The notes under the pieces were generated by a model. That model ran no database searches, was not told the origin of the DNA, and worked only from the letters and a program-made list of their open reading frames with translations. The position numbers and the translations under genes were made by a program. 36,534 nucleotides of DNA from an uncultured beta proteobacterium. GTDB taxonomy: Bacteria; Pseudomonadota; Gammaproteobacteria; Burkholderiales; SG8-39. The stretch covers positions 168,766-205,299 of the forward strand of contig CADEDU010000002.1 in NCBI GenBank assembly GCA_902826155.1. Direction: 5' to 3'. Below are positions 1 through 9,124 of the stretch, in pieces; within the stretch, counting starts at the first letter, position 1; each line of letters begins with the position of its first letter.

Positions 1-2298
1 CCGGTGCTGCTCACCGCCGTCTCCGACCTGGAAGTCGAAAGCGAGGAGGAAGACGGTCGAATCTGGGAGATCCTGTATCCGTTCGCCGATGGTGATGGCG
101 CGGTAGGCGGTACAGCCAAAGGCTTGGTAGTGGCGACGACACGACCGGAGACGATGCTGGGTGACGTAGCGGTCGCGGTCAATCCGCAAGACGAGCGCTA
201 TCGCGCGCTGGTCGGCAAGACGCTGGTGCTGCCACTGACCGATCGGCGCATTCCGATCATCGCCGATGACTACGTCGATAAGGAATTCGGGACCGGCTGC
301 GTGAAGATCACGCCGGCGCACGACTTCAATGACTACCAGGTCGGCGCACGCCATGGCCTGGCCGGCATCAACATCCTCACCCTCGACGCCAAGATCAATG
401 ACAACGGCCCGGCCGCGTATCGCGGGCTCGATCGCTACGAAGCGCGCAAGCAGATCCTCGCCGATCTGCGCGGGGCCGGCTTACTGGCCTCCGAGAAGCC
501 GCATCGCATGGTCGTGCCGCGTTGCGCGCGTACCGGCGCGGTCGTGGAGCCGATGCTCACCGACCAATGGTTCGTCGCCATGTCGAAGCCCGGGGCAGAC
601 GGTTCGCTGCATCCCGGCAAGTCGATCGCCCAGGTGGCACTCGATGTCGTAGCGCGAGGCGAGGTGAAGCTATTCCCGGATAACTGGACGGCCGTCTACA
701 ACCAGTGGCTCGACAACATCCAGGACTGGTGCATATCGCGCCAGTTGTGGTGGGGTCACCAGATTCCCGCGTGGTACGACGGCACGGGCAAGGTGTACGT
801 CGCGCGGACCGAACAGGAGGCGCTTGCCAGCGCCCTTGCCGCCGGCTCGTCCGGGCCGCTCGAGCGCGATCCCGACGTACTCGACACCTGGTTTTCCTCC
901 GCGCTGGTCTGTCATTCCACGCTGGGCTGGCCCGCCCCGCAGGGCGACGACGCGAAAGCGTTCGAGCTGTATCTGCCCTCCTCGGTGCTGGTGACCGGGT
1001 TCGACATCATCTTCTTTTGGGTCGCCCGCATGGTGATGATGACCACCTGGTTCACCGGGCGTGTGCCATTCCGCGATGTCTACGTCCACGGTCTGATGCG
1101 CGACGCCGATGGCAAGAAGATGTCGAAATCCGAGGGCAACACGCTCGATCCGGTCGATCTGATCGACGGCATCGCGCTAGAACCACTGCTTGCCAAGCGC
1201 ACCACCGGTCTGCGCAAGCCCGAGGACGCCCCGCGCATCGTCGCCAAGACGAAAAAAGAGTTTCCTGCCGGCATTGCGGCGTTCGGCACCGACGCACTGC
1301 GATTCACGATGGCCGCCTACGCCACGCTCGGACGCAACATCAACTTCGACCTGAAGCGCTGCGAGGGCTATCGGAACTTCTGCAACAAGCTCTGGAACGC
1401 CACCCGGTTCGTGCTGATGAACACCCAAGGCCGCGACTGCGGCCAGGACGAAGCGCTTCCCGTGACCCTTTCGGTCGTCGATCGCTGGATCGTCAGCCTG
1501 CTCCAACGAACCGAGCGTGAGGTGGAAGAAGGCTTCACCGAGTACCGGCTCGACAACGCCGCCAACGCGATCTATCGGTTCGTGTGGGACGAATACTGCG
1601 ACTGGTACCTCGAACTGGCCAAAGTACAGCTCGCCTCCGAAGACGAGGCAGCGCAACGAGGTACTCGCCGCACCCTGGTGCGGGTGCTGGAAGCGACCTT
1701 ACGGCTGGCGCATCCGATCATCCCGTTCATCACCGAGGAACTGTGGCAGAAGCTCGCCCCGCTTGCGGCCAAGAGCGGCGACACGATCATGCTTGCGCCT
1801 TATCCGCGGTCGCAGCCGGAGCGGATCGACGAGCCGGCCGAGCGCGAGATCGCTGCGCTCAAGGCCATCATCGACGCCTGCCGCAACCTGCGGGGTGAGA
1901 TGGACATCGATCCGAAGCAGCGGATTCCGTTGCTCGCCACGGGCTCGCGCGACCAACTCCAGCAAGCGTTCCCCTACGCGCAGGCGCTCGCGCGACTGTC
2001 GGAGACAACACTGGTGGACGAATTACCGAACATCGACGCGCCGGTCGCCGTGGTCGGCGACGCGCGCCTAATGCTCAAGGTCGAGATCAATGTCGCGGCC
2101 GAGTGCGAGCGCCTGAAAAAAGAGATCTCGCGGATCGAAGCCGAGATCACCAAGGCCAACGGCAAACTGGCTAACGAGTCGTTCGTGGCTCGAGCCCCAG
2201 CCGCGGTAGTGCAGCAGGAGCGTGATCGCGTGGCTGCGTTTCACGCCACGCTCGACAAACTGCGGCCGCAGTTCGAGCGGCTAAGCAAGGCCGGATGA
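1..2298 (+). CDS. valS: Valine-tRNA ligase, 3' part (5' end outside window)
   Basis: Cytoplasmic class I aminoacyl-tRNA synthetase that charges tRNA-Val and edits mischarged threonine. The reading frame is open from the first base of the window, so the N-terminus with the HIGH motif is missing; about 765 residues are visible against roughly 900-950 in the family. The visible part starts in the CP1 editing region ([10 protein letters not shown]), continues through [17 protein letters not shown] and [11 protein letters not shown], and carries the KMSKS signature at 1117-1131. An anticodon-binding helical domain follows (about 1450-1850). The C-terminal tail (about 2074-2298) is the valyl-specific coiled coil, with [20 protein letters not shown]. 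The stop codon is TGA at 2296-2298. No downstream gene on this strand is close enough to form an operon. Confidence 0.97.
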   Translation, partial: PVLLTAVSDLEVESEEEDGRIWEILYPFADGDGAVGGTAKGLVVATTRPETMLGDVAVAVNPQDERYRALVGKTLVLPLTDRRIPIIADDYVDKEFGTGCVKITPAHDFNDYQVGARHGLAGINILTLDAKINDNGPAAYRGLDRYEARKQILADLRGAGLLASEKPHRMVVPRCARTGAVVEPMLTDQWFVAMSKPGADGSLHPGKSIAQVALDVVARGEVKLFPDNWTAVYNQWLDNIQDWCISRQLWWGHQIPAWYDGTGKVYVARTEQEALASALAAGSSGPLERDPDVLDTWFSSALVCHSTLGWPAPQGDDAKAFELYLPSSVLVTGFDIIFFWVARMVMMTTWFTGRVPFRDVYVHGLMRDADGKKMSKSEGNTLDPVDLIDGIALEPLLAKRTTGLRKPEDAPRIVAKTKKEFPAGIAAFGTDALRFTMAAYATLGRNINFDLKRCEGYRNFCNKLWNATRFVLMNTQGRDCGQDEALPVTLSVVDRWIVSLLQRTEREVEEGFTEYRLDNAANAIYRFVWDEYCDWYLELAKVQLASEDEAAQRGTRRTLVRVLEATLRLAHPIIPFITEELWQKLAPLAAKSGDTIMLAPYPRSQPERIDEPAEREIAALKAIIDACRNLRGEMDIDPKQRIPLLATGSRDQLQQAFPYAQALARLSETTLVDELPNIDAPVAVVGDARLMLKVEINVAAECERLKKEISRIEAEITKANGKLANESFVARAPAAVVQQERDRVAAFHATLDKLRPQFERLSKAG

Positions 2299-2340
2299 TC
2301 GGCGGGAACCGGCTCGGTCCCCGCAGGTCGTACCTTCGCC

Positions 2341-2484
2341 TCAGGACAGCAGCAGCGCTGCCGCAGCCAGCAACAGGCTCGCGGCTAAACCGGTGCCCAC
2401 TGCCAGGAGCACGGCGTCTCCCCACTGCGTGATGCCGTTCCAAACGCGCATCCAGACGCCGCCCAATCGACCTGCTCGTTGCAT
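2341..2484 (-). CDS. Possible 47-residue single-pass membrane peptide
   Basis: Unrecognised small ORF, convergent to valS. It starts ATG at 2484-2482 and ends TGA at 2343-2341. The product begins MQRAGRLGGVWMRVWNG, has a charged/aromatic N-terminal third, and ends in an unbroken hydrophobic run (AVLLAVGTGLAASLLLAAAA) long enough for one transmembrane helix. A GAGGGG purine tract lies about 10 bases upstream of the ATG and could serve as ribosome binding site. The positive-inside N-terminus followed by a hydrophobic helix is the usual shape of small inner-membrane peptides. Alanine/leucine-rich ORFs arise by chance in high-GC DNA, so this is a candidate only. Confidence 0.4.
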   Translation of the reverse strand: MQRAGRLGGVWMRVWNGITQWGDAVLLAVGTGLAASLLLAAAALLLS

Positions 2485-2585
2485 ATTTGAAGTACCCCTC
2501 GGAACTGTTTGCTCACCTTCGTGCGCGCACTTGCACTTCTACCTATCGCTCTCGGTTAGGCTTTGATGCGGCCTTCCGGAAACCC

Positions 2586-2646
2586 CTGCTTCGAATCCTG
2601 CTTCGAATCCTGCTTCGAATCCTGCTTCGAATTCCTGCTTCGATTC
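2586..2646. repeat. 12-bp tandem repeat, five units
   Basis: The unit CTGCTTCGAATC is perfect at 2586-2597, 2598-2609 and 2610-2621. A fourth copy at 2622-2633 ends in T instead of C and is followed by one extra base. A fifth copy at 2635-2646 has lost one A of the AA pair. Each of the first four units contains the palindrome TTCGAA. The array sits about 200 bases upstream of the response regulator start. It may be a slippage-prone spacer or a tandem operator; the sequence does not decide which. Confidence 0.85.
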
Positions 2647-2843
2647 ATTGGAGCTTCCGATCGAGCGTTTTCGGAGTGCTTCTACGGGCGATGGCCGGCG
2701 AGATTAGCGATCGATCATGGCAACAAAATGGCATTCACGCTACTTTCGTTGCTATTGCTCGACGTTGGTTGCGAATCGCGCGCTCGCGCCGTTAGGCTTT
2801 GTGAGGAAATTCGCGCCGAGTTCGCCAGCACCAGGACCATCCG

Positions 2844-3533
2844 ATGCGCCGCATAGCAATCGTTGAAGACAACGAAGTCATTCGTGAGAACTACGCCGAC
2901 GCCCTGCGGCGCCAGGGCTACGAGGTCGCCGTGTACGGCGCACGTGAAGAAGCGATGCGCGCCTTCCGCACCCGCCTGCCCGATCTGGCGGTCGTCGACA
3001 TCGGCCTGGCCGACGAGGTCGACGGCGGCTTCACCCTGTGCCGCGAACTGCGGGCGATGTCGGAGACGGTGCCGATCATCTTTCTGACCGCCCGCGACAG
3101 CGACTTCGACATGGTGGCCGGGCTTCGCCTGGGCGCCGACGACTACCTCACCAAGGACATCAGCCTGCCGCACCTGCTGGCGCGGATCGCCGCGCTGTTC
3201 CGGCGCATCGACGTGCTCTCCTCGCCTCCCAAGCACGACGACGTGTTGACCCGCGGCCCGCTGACGCTGGACCTGAAGCGGCTGACCGCCTCCTGGAACA
3301 ATCGCACCGTGGACCTCACGCTCACCGAGTTCTGGATGGTGCATTCGCTGGTGAAATTTCTCGGCCACGTCAAGAACCGGGACCAGCTCATGTCGGAGGC
3401 CAATCTCGTGGTCGACGACAGCACGGTAACCTCGCACGTCAAGCGCATCCGCAAGAAGTTCGCCGCGATCGATCCAGCGTTTGATGCCATCGACACCGTC
3501 TACGGCATGGGTTATCGCTGGAAAGAGGGCTGA
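2844..3533 (+). CDS. OmpR-family response regulator
   Basis: Two-component response regulator of 229 residues. The N-terminal receiver domain (about 1-120) shows the acidic pair E8-D9, the phospho-acceptor D52 (VVDIGLADEVDG), T82 (FLTARD) and K104 (YLTKD). The C-terminal half (about 130-229) is a winged-helix DNA-binding domain ending TVYGMGYRWKEG, typical of OmpR/PhoB regulators. The ATG at 2844 has an AGGA tract eight bases upstream. A histidine kinase gene follows after 62 bases on the same strand, so the two form a cognate pair. The receiver, with its VDIGLADEVDGGF insertion after D52, resembles from memory the regulators of the proteobacterial dedicated sortase systems, but no sortase is in the window. 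The targets are unknown; autoregulation through the upstream repeat is possible but unproven. Confidence 0.93.
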   Translation: MRRIAIVEDNEVIRENYADALRRQGYEVAVYGAREEAMRAFRTRLPDLAVVDIGLADEVDGGFTLCRELRAMSETVPIIFLTARDSDFDMVAGLRLGADDYLTKDISLPHLLARIAALFRRIDVLSSPPKHDDVLTRGPLTLDLKRLTASWNNRTVDLTLTEFWMVHSLVKFLGHVKNRDQLMSEANLVVDDSTVTSHVKRIRKKFAAIDPAFDAIDTVYGMGYRWKEG

Positions 3534-3595
3534 TCGCGGCACGCGCGGCCTCCCCCTCATTCGCGGACTCTCTCGTTCGCCAACTCTCTCATTCG

Positions 3596-5281
3596 ATGGC
3601 GATCCGACACGGCCTGAGCATTCGCACCAAGCTGCTGCTGGCCACCCTGGTGCTCGGCCTGATCCCGTTCGTGGGCTTCGAGTACGTGCGCGAGATGGAA
3701 AATTTCCTGCGCGCCGGACAGGAGCAGACGATCATCGCCGCCGCGCGCGCAGCCGCGCTCGCCCTGCACGATCGGCCGCGGCTGCTCGAACTGCGCACGT
3801 CCAGGCCGCGCGTCCCCAGCCCCGACCAGGCGGGAACCGGCGATGCCCTCCACGAACCCGACTCCGTCACGGTGGGCACGAGCGAAACCGCCCTTGGTGA
3901 CCGCCCGCCGCGCCGCGGCAGCGATGAAGCGCTGGCCGAGATCGAACTGATCATCAAGGCGATGGGCCGGCGCTACTCGCGCATCTGGGTGGTCGATCAG
4001 CAGCGCCAGTTGCTGGCAGTTGCCGGATCGCTGCGACGCAATCTTGCTCAGGATCCGCTGATCCCGCCGCCCGCCGAAGGCTGGTGGGGCACGATCGAAT
4101 CGACCGTATTGCGGCCGCTTTACACGCGGCTGCTGGCACCTCCGTCGGAAGACTTCGACGATGCACTGCCCGAGACCGTGCTCTCAGGCGGCAAGGAAGT
4201 CGAACGGGCCCTGACCGGCATTCCGGCATCACGCCGTCGCCATACCTCCGACTTCCGTGCCACGGTGCTTTCGGCCGCCCATCCGATCTGGAGCGGCGAC
4301 GAGGTCGTCGGAGCCGTGGTGGTGGAGGAAACCACCAACGCCGTACTGTCGCTTCGCAATCGAGCATTCGAACATCTGCTGACCGTGACGCTGGCAGCGT
4401 TTCTGCTCGGCGCCGGGGCATTGGCGATATTCGCCTCGCGCCTGTCGGGGCGGCTCACCCGGCTGCGCGACGAGGCCGAAAGCGCGATCGACGCACGCGG
4501 GCGAGTGCAGCACCTGGTCCAGGGATCCAACGCCGGTGACGAGATCGGCGATCTGTCGCGCAGTTTCTCGACCGTGCTCGAGCGGCTGGCGCAGTACAAC
4601 ACCTACCTCGAGCGCATGGCCGATCGCCTCTCGCACGAGTTGCGCACGCCGATCGCGGTCGTGAGCTCCTCGCTCGATAACCTGCGGCAGAAGAATCTCG
4701 AACCCGACACGAGCGTGTACATCGATCGCGCCGAAGACGGCCTCAAGCGGCTGAACACCGTGCTCACCCGCATGCGCGAGGCGACCCGGTTGGAGCAGAT
4801 CATGCGCGAGGTCGACCGCGAACGATTCGATCTCGCCCAGGTCGTGAGCGGCTGCGTCGGCGGCTACACCAGCGCGTTTCCGAAGCATCGCTTCAGCATA
4901 AGCGTGCCGCAGCAGCCGGTGTGGCTGTTCGGATCGGCTGACCTGGTCGCACAACTGCTCGACAAAGTGGTCGAGAACGCCGTGGATTTCTCCCCGCCCG
5001 GCGAATCGATCGAGATCAGCTTGCTGCTGCGCGACGGCGACGCCGCACTGAGCGTGGCGAACGTCGGTCCACCGCTGCCCGAAACGATGCAGGGCCAGTT
5101 GTTCGAATCGATGATCTCGGTGCGCGATCACGCCAAGGACGGCAAATCCACCCCGCATCTGGGGCTTGGGCTGTTCATGGTGCGGCTGATCGCGGAGTTC
5201 CATCGCGCGCGCGTGCTCGCCACGAACCGCAGCGACGGCAAGGGCGTGGTGATTTCGGTGGTGTTTCCGCAGGCGATGTGA
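3596..5281 (+). CDS. Membrane sensor histidine kinase
   Basis: Inner-membrane histidine kinase of 561 residues, partner of the preceding response regulator. A first transmembrane helix lies at about 11-30 and a periplasmic sensor region of about 230 residues follows. A second helix at about 262-282 (LAAFLLGAGALAIFA) leads into a HAMP linker. The dimerisation/phospho-acceptor helix has H347 in RLSHELRTPIAVV. The ATPase domain has an N-box around residue 460 (VVENAVDFSPPG) and a G-box (LGLGLFMVRLIAEF) near the C-terminus. No good Shine-Dalgarno tract precedes the ATG at 3596, but starting there places the first membrane helix correctly. The architecture resembles ChvG-like and dedicated-sortase-type kinases. 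The periplasmic region shows no domain I can name, so the stimulus is unknown. Confidence 0.93.
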   Translation: MAIRHGLSIRTKLLLATLVLGLIPFVGFEYVREMENFLRAGQEQTIIAAARAAALALHDRPRLLELRTSRPRVPSPDQAGTGDALHEPDSVTVGTSETALGDRPPRRGSDEALAEIELIIKAMGRRYSRIWVVDQQRQLLAVAGSLRRNLAQDPLIPPPAEGWWGTIESTVLRPLYTRLLAPPSEDFDDALPETVLSGGKEVERALTGIPASRRRHTSDFRATVLSAAHPIWSGDEVVGAVVVEETTNAVLSLRNRAFEHLLTVTLAAFLLGAGALAIFASRLSGRLTRLRDEAESAIDARGRVQHLVQGSNAGDEIGDLSRSFSTVLERLAQYNTYLERMADRLSHELRTPIAVVSSSLDNLRQKNLEPDTSVYIDRAEDGLKRLNTVLTRMREATRLEQIMREVDRERFDLAQVVSGCVGGYTSAFPKHRFSISVPQQPVWLFGSADLVAQLLDKVVENAVDFSPPGESIEISLLLRDGDAALSVANVGPPLPETMQGQLFESMISVRDHAKDGKSTPHLGLGLFMVRLIAEFHRARVLATNRSDGKGVVISVVFPQAM

Positions 5282-5305
5282 CCGAACGCACGTCGGCAAG
5301 CGGCG

Positions 5306-5324
5306 TCGCAATCCGTGCGATTTT
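5306..5324 (+). terminator. Weak terminator-like hairpin after kinase gene
   Basis: TCGCA (5306-5310) pairs with TGCGA (5316-5320) around a five-base loop and is followed by TTTT at 5321-5324. It lies 25 bases after the kinase stop codon. The stem is short, so termination strength is uncertain. Confidence 0.35.
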
Positions 5325-5459
5325 GTACAGTTGCTCACCGTCACCTCGGAGCGGTCGCGCTTGTTTCCCGCGAAGGTCAGCAAGTTCCTTGTGCCTCGTT
5401 GGGTAGCTTTCTAGCCTTAGCGCTTCCGCGAATCGCCCGTCCCCGAGCCGCCTCCTGCC

Positions 5460-6488
5460 ATGCTGGGCAAATCCCGTCGCCAGCCCGAACCCGCACCACC
5501 TGCCCCGGCTCCGCAATTCACGGCCTGGCTCGCACTGATTGCGTCACTGCCGACGCACGAGCCGTCGGTGTGCATGAAAGTGCTGCGGTCCCTCGAATCG
5601 ATGGGGGCGGCACTGCTGCGCGAGGGCGCCTATGTGCTGCCCGACGCGTTACTCAACTCGATGGGTTTGCAGCGGCTCGAAATGCTGATCGTCTCGGCCG
5701 GCGGCACAGCGCAATTGATCGCCTTCCGCAGCCGCGATGCCGCGCAGGAAGTGACGCTGCGCAAGCTGTTCGATCGCACCGCGCGCTATGAGGAGTTACG
5801 GCGCACGCTGGAAGGTCTTCGCGTCGGCTTCGGCGTGAGCGATCCCGCCGCGATCGCGCGCGTAATGAAGCGGCAGGCCCGCACGCTGAGCACGATCGCT
5901 GCGATCGATTTCTTTGCCGGTCCGGCCAAAAGTGATCTCGAAGCGCTACTCGCCTCCATGGAACGCGAAGTCCACGGGCTTATGTTCCCGGAGAACCCGG
6001 CCGTGGCGCCGCGAGAACGATCGCGCGGGGCGTTCCTGGGCAAGGAGTGGGCGACGCGCCAGCCCTTGGTCGCCGACCGGCTCGCCTGCGCGTGGTTGAT
6101 TCGGCGCTTCATCGATCCGGAAGCGACGATCCGCTTTCTGGAGACCTCCGAACCGCTGCCGCATAAGGCAGTGACGTTCGGGTTCGATCGCGCACAGTTC
6201 ACCGCTGCAAGCGATCGAATCACCTACGAGGAACTGATCCGGTTCTTTCGGCTGACCAACGATGCGGCGCTACAGCGCATCGGCCAGGTCATCCGCTCGA
6301 TCGAGCTGGGCGATCATCGCTCGCCGGAGGCCCCGAGCGTGGACGTCATGCTCTCAGGCGCGCGCAATCGCGCATCAAGCCATCTGGAGCTGTTTGCCGA
6401 GTCGGAGAAGCTGTTCGACCTGCTCTACGACCAGTACTTTTTGGCCACGCCCACCCGCTCGAAAGGCGGCGCCGCGGCGATCACGTAG
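5460..6488 (+). CDS. ChrB-like protein (chromate resistance protein B family)
   Basis: 342-residue protein with the two-part layout of ChrB. The N-terminal part (about 20-170) is a ChrB-N-like region. The C-terminal part starts at about residue 198 with WATRQPLVADRLACAWLIRR and FIDPEA, the signature of the ChrB C-terminal domain. In chromate operons ChrB acts as a chromate-responsive regulator next to the ChrA efflux pump. No chrA is present here and the neighbours are unrelated, so a role in chromate resistance is not supported by context. The N-terminus is proline/alanine-rich and no clear ribosome binding site precedes the ATG, so the start could be somewhat downstream. The gene is convergent with the M48 protease gene, with 31 bases between them. 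Confidence 0.8.
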   Translation: MLGKSRRQPEPAPPAPAPQFTAWLALIASLPTHEPSVCMKVLRSLESMGAALLREGAYVLPDALLNSMGLQRLEMLIVSAGGTAQLIAFRSRDAAQEVTLRKLFDRTARYEELRRTLEGLRVGFGVSDPAAIARVMKRQARTLSTIAAIDFFAGPAKSDLEALLASMEREVHGLMFPENPAVAPRERSRGAFLGKEWATRQPLVADRLACAWLIRRFIDPEATIRFLETSEPLPHKAVTFGFDRAQFTAASDRITYEELIRFFRLTNDAALQRIGQVIRSIELGDHRSPEAPSVDVMLSGARNRASSHLELFAESEKLFDLLYDQYFLATPTRSKGGAAAIT

Positions 6489-6519
6489 TCAGTCGACGCG
6501 CGCCTGTCGCGCCGCGCGT

Positions 6520-7980
6520 TCACGGTCGCCCTGGACCGGACCCTGCGCCGATTCCGCGCTGCCTGCGCTCTTCGGCCCATTCGGCACGCACCACCCGCAG
6601 GCGCGAATCGATTACCGACATCGCGTAGAAATCGGCGTCGCCCGCCCGCTGTGCAAACATCAACTGCTCGACCGCGGCCTGCAAAGCGCCCTGCAGATAG
6701 TAGACCTCGCTCTGCGCACGATGCTGAAGCGCGCGCTTGCCGGTCGCGGCATACGACTTGGCCTGCATGCCGTGCACGCGTGCGTCACGCGGTCGATCCT
6801 TGAGCAGCGTTTCCAGCTCGGTCAGCGCCTCGCCGTGGCGGTTGAGCGCCTGCAGTGTTTCGATATACGCATAGCGGACCGGATAGACCCCGCCGTAGGT
6901 GCGCATGGACTCGGCGAGCAGTTTTTGCGCCTCGGCGCCGTTGCCGCGCTCCAGCCGCAGTGAGGCTTCCAGCGTATCGACCATCCAATGCTTCGGCAGC
7001 AGGCTTCGCACCTTCGCAAGCTCCGCTTCGGACTTCGGGAAATCGCGCGCCCGCAGCCACGCGTGCGCCAGCCCGTAGCGAGTTGCCGCCTCGGAACTGA
7101 AGCGCTTCTCCCGCAGTTGCACCTCTAACGCGCTTGCCGCCTCGAACGCGTTGCCCTGCAGCGCTCGCAATCTGGCGCGTATCAGGTGGAAATCGGTGGG
7201 ATCGGCTTGCTGGCGATAGCGGCGTTCGGCCGCGCGGTTCTGCATGTCGGCGATGCGCTCGGTCGTGAGCGGATGCGTGCGTAGATATGCCGGGGCGTTG
7301 GTCTCTTGCAACCGGGTCGCCCGCTGCAGCCGCTCGAAAAACGCGGGCATGCCGCTCACGTCGAACCCGGCGCCATCGAGCATCTGAAAACCCAGCCGAT
7401 CGGCCTCACGCTCGAGGTCACGCGAATAGTTCAGGGCTGCCTGAATCGCGCCGGCTTGCGATGTGACGAGCGCAGCCTGGCTGAGCTGGGAGTTAGACCG
7501 CGCGGCCAACAGCGCGATGACGAATCCGGCCAGTGCCGCCATCTGCAACTGCGACTGCTTTTCCAACTGCCGCGCGATGTGCCGCTGCGTGACATGCGCG
7601 ATCTCGTGCGCGACGACCGAAGCCAACTCGCTCTCGGCCTGGGAGGAGAGGATCAGCCCGGAGTGCACACCGATGAACCCGCCCGGCATCGCGAAGGCAT
7701 TGATGCTCGGATCGCGGATTACGAAAAACTCGAGCGGCTGGCCTGACTCGCCATGCGCCACCGCGAGCCGGCGGCCGATGCTCTCGACGTACCACTGCAC
7801 CTCGGCGTCGTCCATGAACGCCGGATCGCGGCGCAACTCGCGCATGATCATCTCGCCAAGCTTGCGCTCGTTGTGCACCGAAAATCCTGCCTGCGCCGAC
7901 TCCCCCAGATCAGGCAGATTCTGGGCGCTGCCGGGCACTGCCAGGGCAAAGGACAGGAGGACGCAGAAGAACCGTTTCAT
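6520..7980 (-). CDS. M48 family metalloprotease with TPR-like C-terminus (BepA/YfgC-like)
   Basis: Probable periplasmic zinc metalloprotease of 486 residues. The ATG at 7980 begins a clear signal peptide (MKRFFCVLLSFALAVPGSAQ); an in-frame TTG at 8001 would only add seven residues ahead of it. The zinc-binding HExxH motif is H125-E126-I-A-H129 (VVAHEIAHVTQRH), and the downstream glutamate of the family lies in READRLGFQML. The segment EFFVIRDPSINAFAMPGG just before the active site is typical of M48 peptidases. The C-terminal half is a series of helical TPR-like repeats. E. coli BepA has this layout and helps assemble or degrade outer-membrane proteins such as LptD; the same role here is inferred. 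The gene is divergent from moaC. Confidence 0.93.
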   Translation of the reverse strand: MKRFFCVLLSFALAVPGSAQNLPDLGESAQAGFSVHNERKLGEMIMRELRRDPAFMDDAEVQWYVESIGRRLAVAHGESGQPLEFFVIRDPSINAFAMPGGFIGVHSGLILSSQAESELASVVAHEIAHVTQRHIARQLEKQSQLQMAALAGFVIALLAARSNSQLSQAALVTSQAGAIQAALNYSRDLEREADRLGFQMLDGAGFDVSGMPAFFERLQRATRLQETNAPAYLRTHPLTTERIADMQNRAAERRYRQQADPTDFHLIRARLRALQGNAFEAASALEVQLREKRFSSEAATRYGLAHAWLRARDFPKSEAELAKVRSLLPKHWMVDTLEASLRLERGNGAEAQKLLAESMRTYGGVYPVRYAYIETLQALNRHGEALTELETLLKDRPRDARVHGMQAKSYAATGKRALQHRAQSEVYYLQGALQAAVEQLMFAQRAGDADFYAMSVIDSRLRVVRAEWAEERRQRGIGAGSGPGRP

Positions 7981-8177
7981 AGGCGCGCGATGATGCCTCA
8001 ATCACGGATTCGGCAACGAGGCCGGCGTAAAGTTCTTTCGACGTGCTCGACGTGCTGGGTGTCCAGGTCGATCATGCATAATGCCGCGCCCCGACCGCGC
8101 CAAGCGCGGCAGCTGACTCGAAGAACGCCGCCAGACCGACCGGCGGCGTCCCGCACACCACGATCGGCCCCTCAGTC

Positions 8178-8690
8178 ATGCCCCGCAAGACCCTCTCGCA
8201 CTTCAACGCCCGCGGCCAGGCTCACATGGTCGATGTCGCGGCGAAAGCCGAAACCCATCGCCTCGCACGCGCCTCGGGCACGATCACGATGCAGGCGGGC
8301 ACTTTGCGGCTCATCAAATCGGGCAGCGCGAAGAAAGGCGACGTGCTGGGCATCGCTCGGATTGCCGCCATTCAGGCCGCAAAGAACACCGCCAACCTCA
8401 TCCCGCTCGCTCACCCGCTCGCCCTCACGCACGTCGATGCCGAGTTCAGTATTCGCGAGCGACCAGCGTCAGTCACGCTCACTGTCACCGTCGAAACCCT
8501 TGGACGCACCGGTGTGGAGATGGAAGCGCTCGCCGCAACGGCTGTCGGCCTGCTCACCGTCTACGACATGGTCAAAGCGGTCGATCGCGCGATGGTCATC
8601 GGCGAGATCATGCTGCTGGAGAAGCTTGGGGGTAAGAGCGGGCATTTTGAGCATCCGCGGTCGGCGAAGCGACCCGCCCGGGGCAGCTAG
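8178..8690 (+). CDS. moaC: Cyclic pyranopterin monophosphate synthase MoaC
   Basis: Molybdenum cofactor biosynthesis enzyme. It converts the 3',8-cyclo-GTP product made by MoaA into cyclic pyranopterin monophosphate in the cytoplasm. The 170-residue length is normal. Family motifs are visible: [18 protein letters not shown] near the N-terminus, the catalytic-pocket segment [13 protein letters not shown], the paired glutamates in [10 protein letters not shown] and the Asp/Lys pair in [11 protein letters not shown]. It stands alone, with no other moa/moe gene nearby, and is divergent from the M48 protease gene, with about 197 bases between the two starts. Confidence 0.97.
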   Translation: MPRKTLSHFNARGQAHMVDVAAKAETHRLARASGTITMQAGTLRLIKSGSAKKGDVLGIARIAAIQAAKNTANLIPLAHPLALTHVDAEFSIRERPASVTLTVTVETLGRTGVEMEALAATAVGLLTVYDMVKAVDRAMVIGEIMLLEKLGGKSGHFEHPRSAKRPARGS

Positions 8691-9124
8691 CGTCAGGCAA
8701 GCTGTCGCTACCTGCACTCGCGTACGCCCTCGTGCCCGAGCAACGCCGCGTCCATCGCATCGCGATGATGCAGCTGCGTTTGCTGCCTGTGCGTCATCGC
8801 GACCCGTTCGATCGGATGCTCGATTGCTAGGCAATCGCCACAGGCTTGGTAAGCCCCACACCCGATAAGCCAATCCGGCAATATCCGGTGCAGACGGCGC
8901 AGCGCGACGTGGCGCAAAAATCAACAAGCGCGATCGGTTGTCGAGAAAATTCGGATGGTTGGGACTTTTTCCGAGTCACGGTTCGACAGCAACCGCATCT
9001 CACCGATCGTTGGTTGTGCTATCGGCGAGAGACTTGATTCGCTTACGCCATGTACTTGACCGAAAGCTTTACCACGCCGTCTGGAAACCCTCGCGGAACG
9101 AGCGGGCGTCTTCTGCACCCACAG
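8691..9124. other. Intergenic region moaC-pglL
   Basis: This 434-base gap has no confident gene. A minus-strand frame at 8708-8917 could encode a short cysteine-containing peptide and is listed separately. Just after the pglL stop on the minus strand, an imperfect GC-rich hairpin at 9088-9106 is followed by a short T run and may end pglL transcription. Confidence 0.5.
8708..8917 (-). CDS. Possible 69-residue hypothetical protein
   Basis: Unrecognised frame with a TTG start. The product contains DWLIGCGAYQACGDCLAIEH, with three closely spaced cysteines, and then a His/Gln-rich stretch. The cysteine spacing and reasonable composition make it slightly better than a random frame. There is no ATG, no clear ribosome binding site and no family resemblance. 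It lies mostly in the moaC-pglL gap and does not overlap moaC. Confidence 0.2.
   Translation of the reverse strand: MRHVALRRLHRILPDWLIGCGAYQACGDCLAIEHPIERVAMTHRQQTQLHHRDAMDAALLGHEGVRECR

Larger units (their letters stand above)
2299..2843. other. Intergenic region valS-response regulator
   Basis: This 545-base gap has no recognised gene apart from the possible small membrane peptide at 2341-2484. It contains a 12-bp tandem repeat at 2586-2646 and the leader of the response regulator gene. ORFs reading through the repeat encode low-complexity peptides and have no family resemblance. Confidence 0.6.

Noticed and set aside
2586..2646. CRISPR-like array
   Set aside because: The units are only 12 bp and directly adjacent, with no spacers and no cas genes.
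2563..2856. Plus-strand frame reading through the 12-bp repeat with CFES repeats in its product
   Set aside because: The repeated peptide is just the translation of the tandem DNA repeat. The frame overlaps the start of the response regulator gene and has no ribosome binding site or homology I can recognise.
4229..5383. 384-residue minus-strand frame opposite the histidine kinase
   Set aside because: Shadow frame; the plus strand encodes the phospho-acceptor His and ATPase boxes in the right order.
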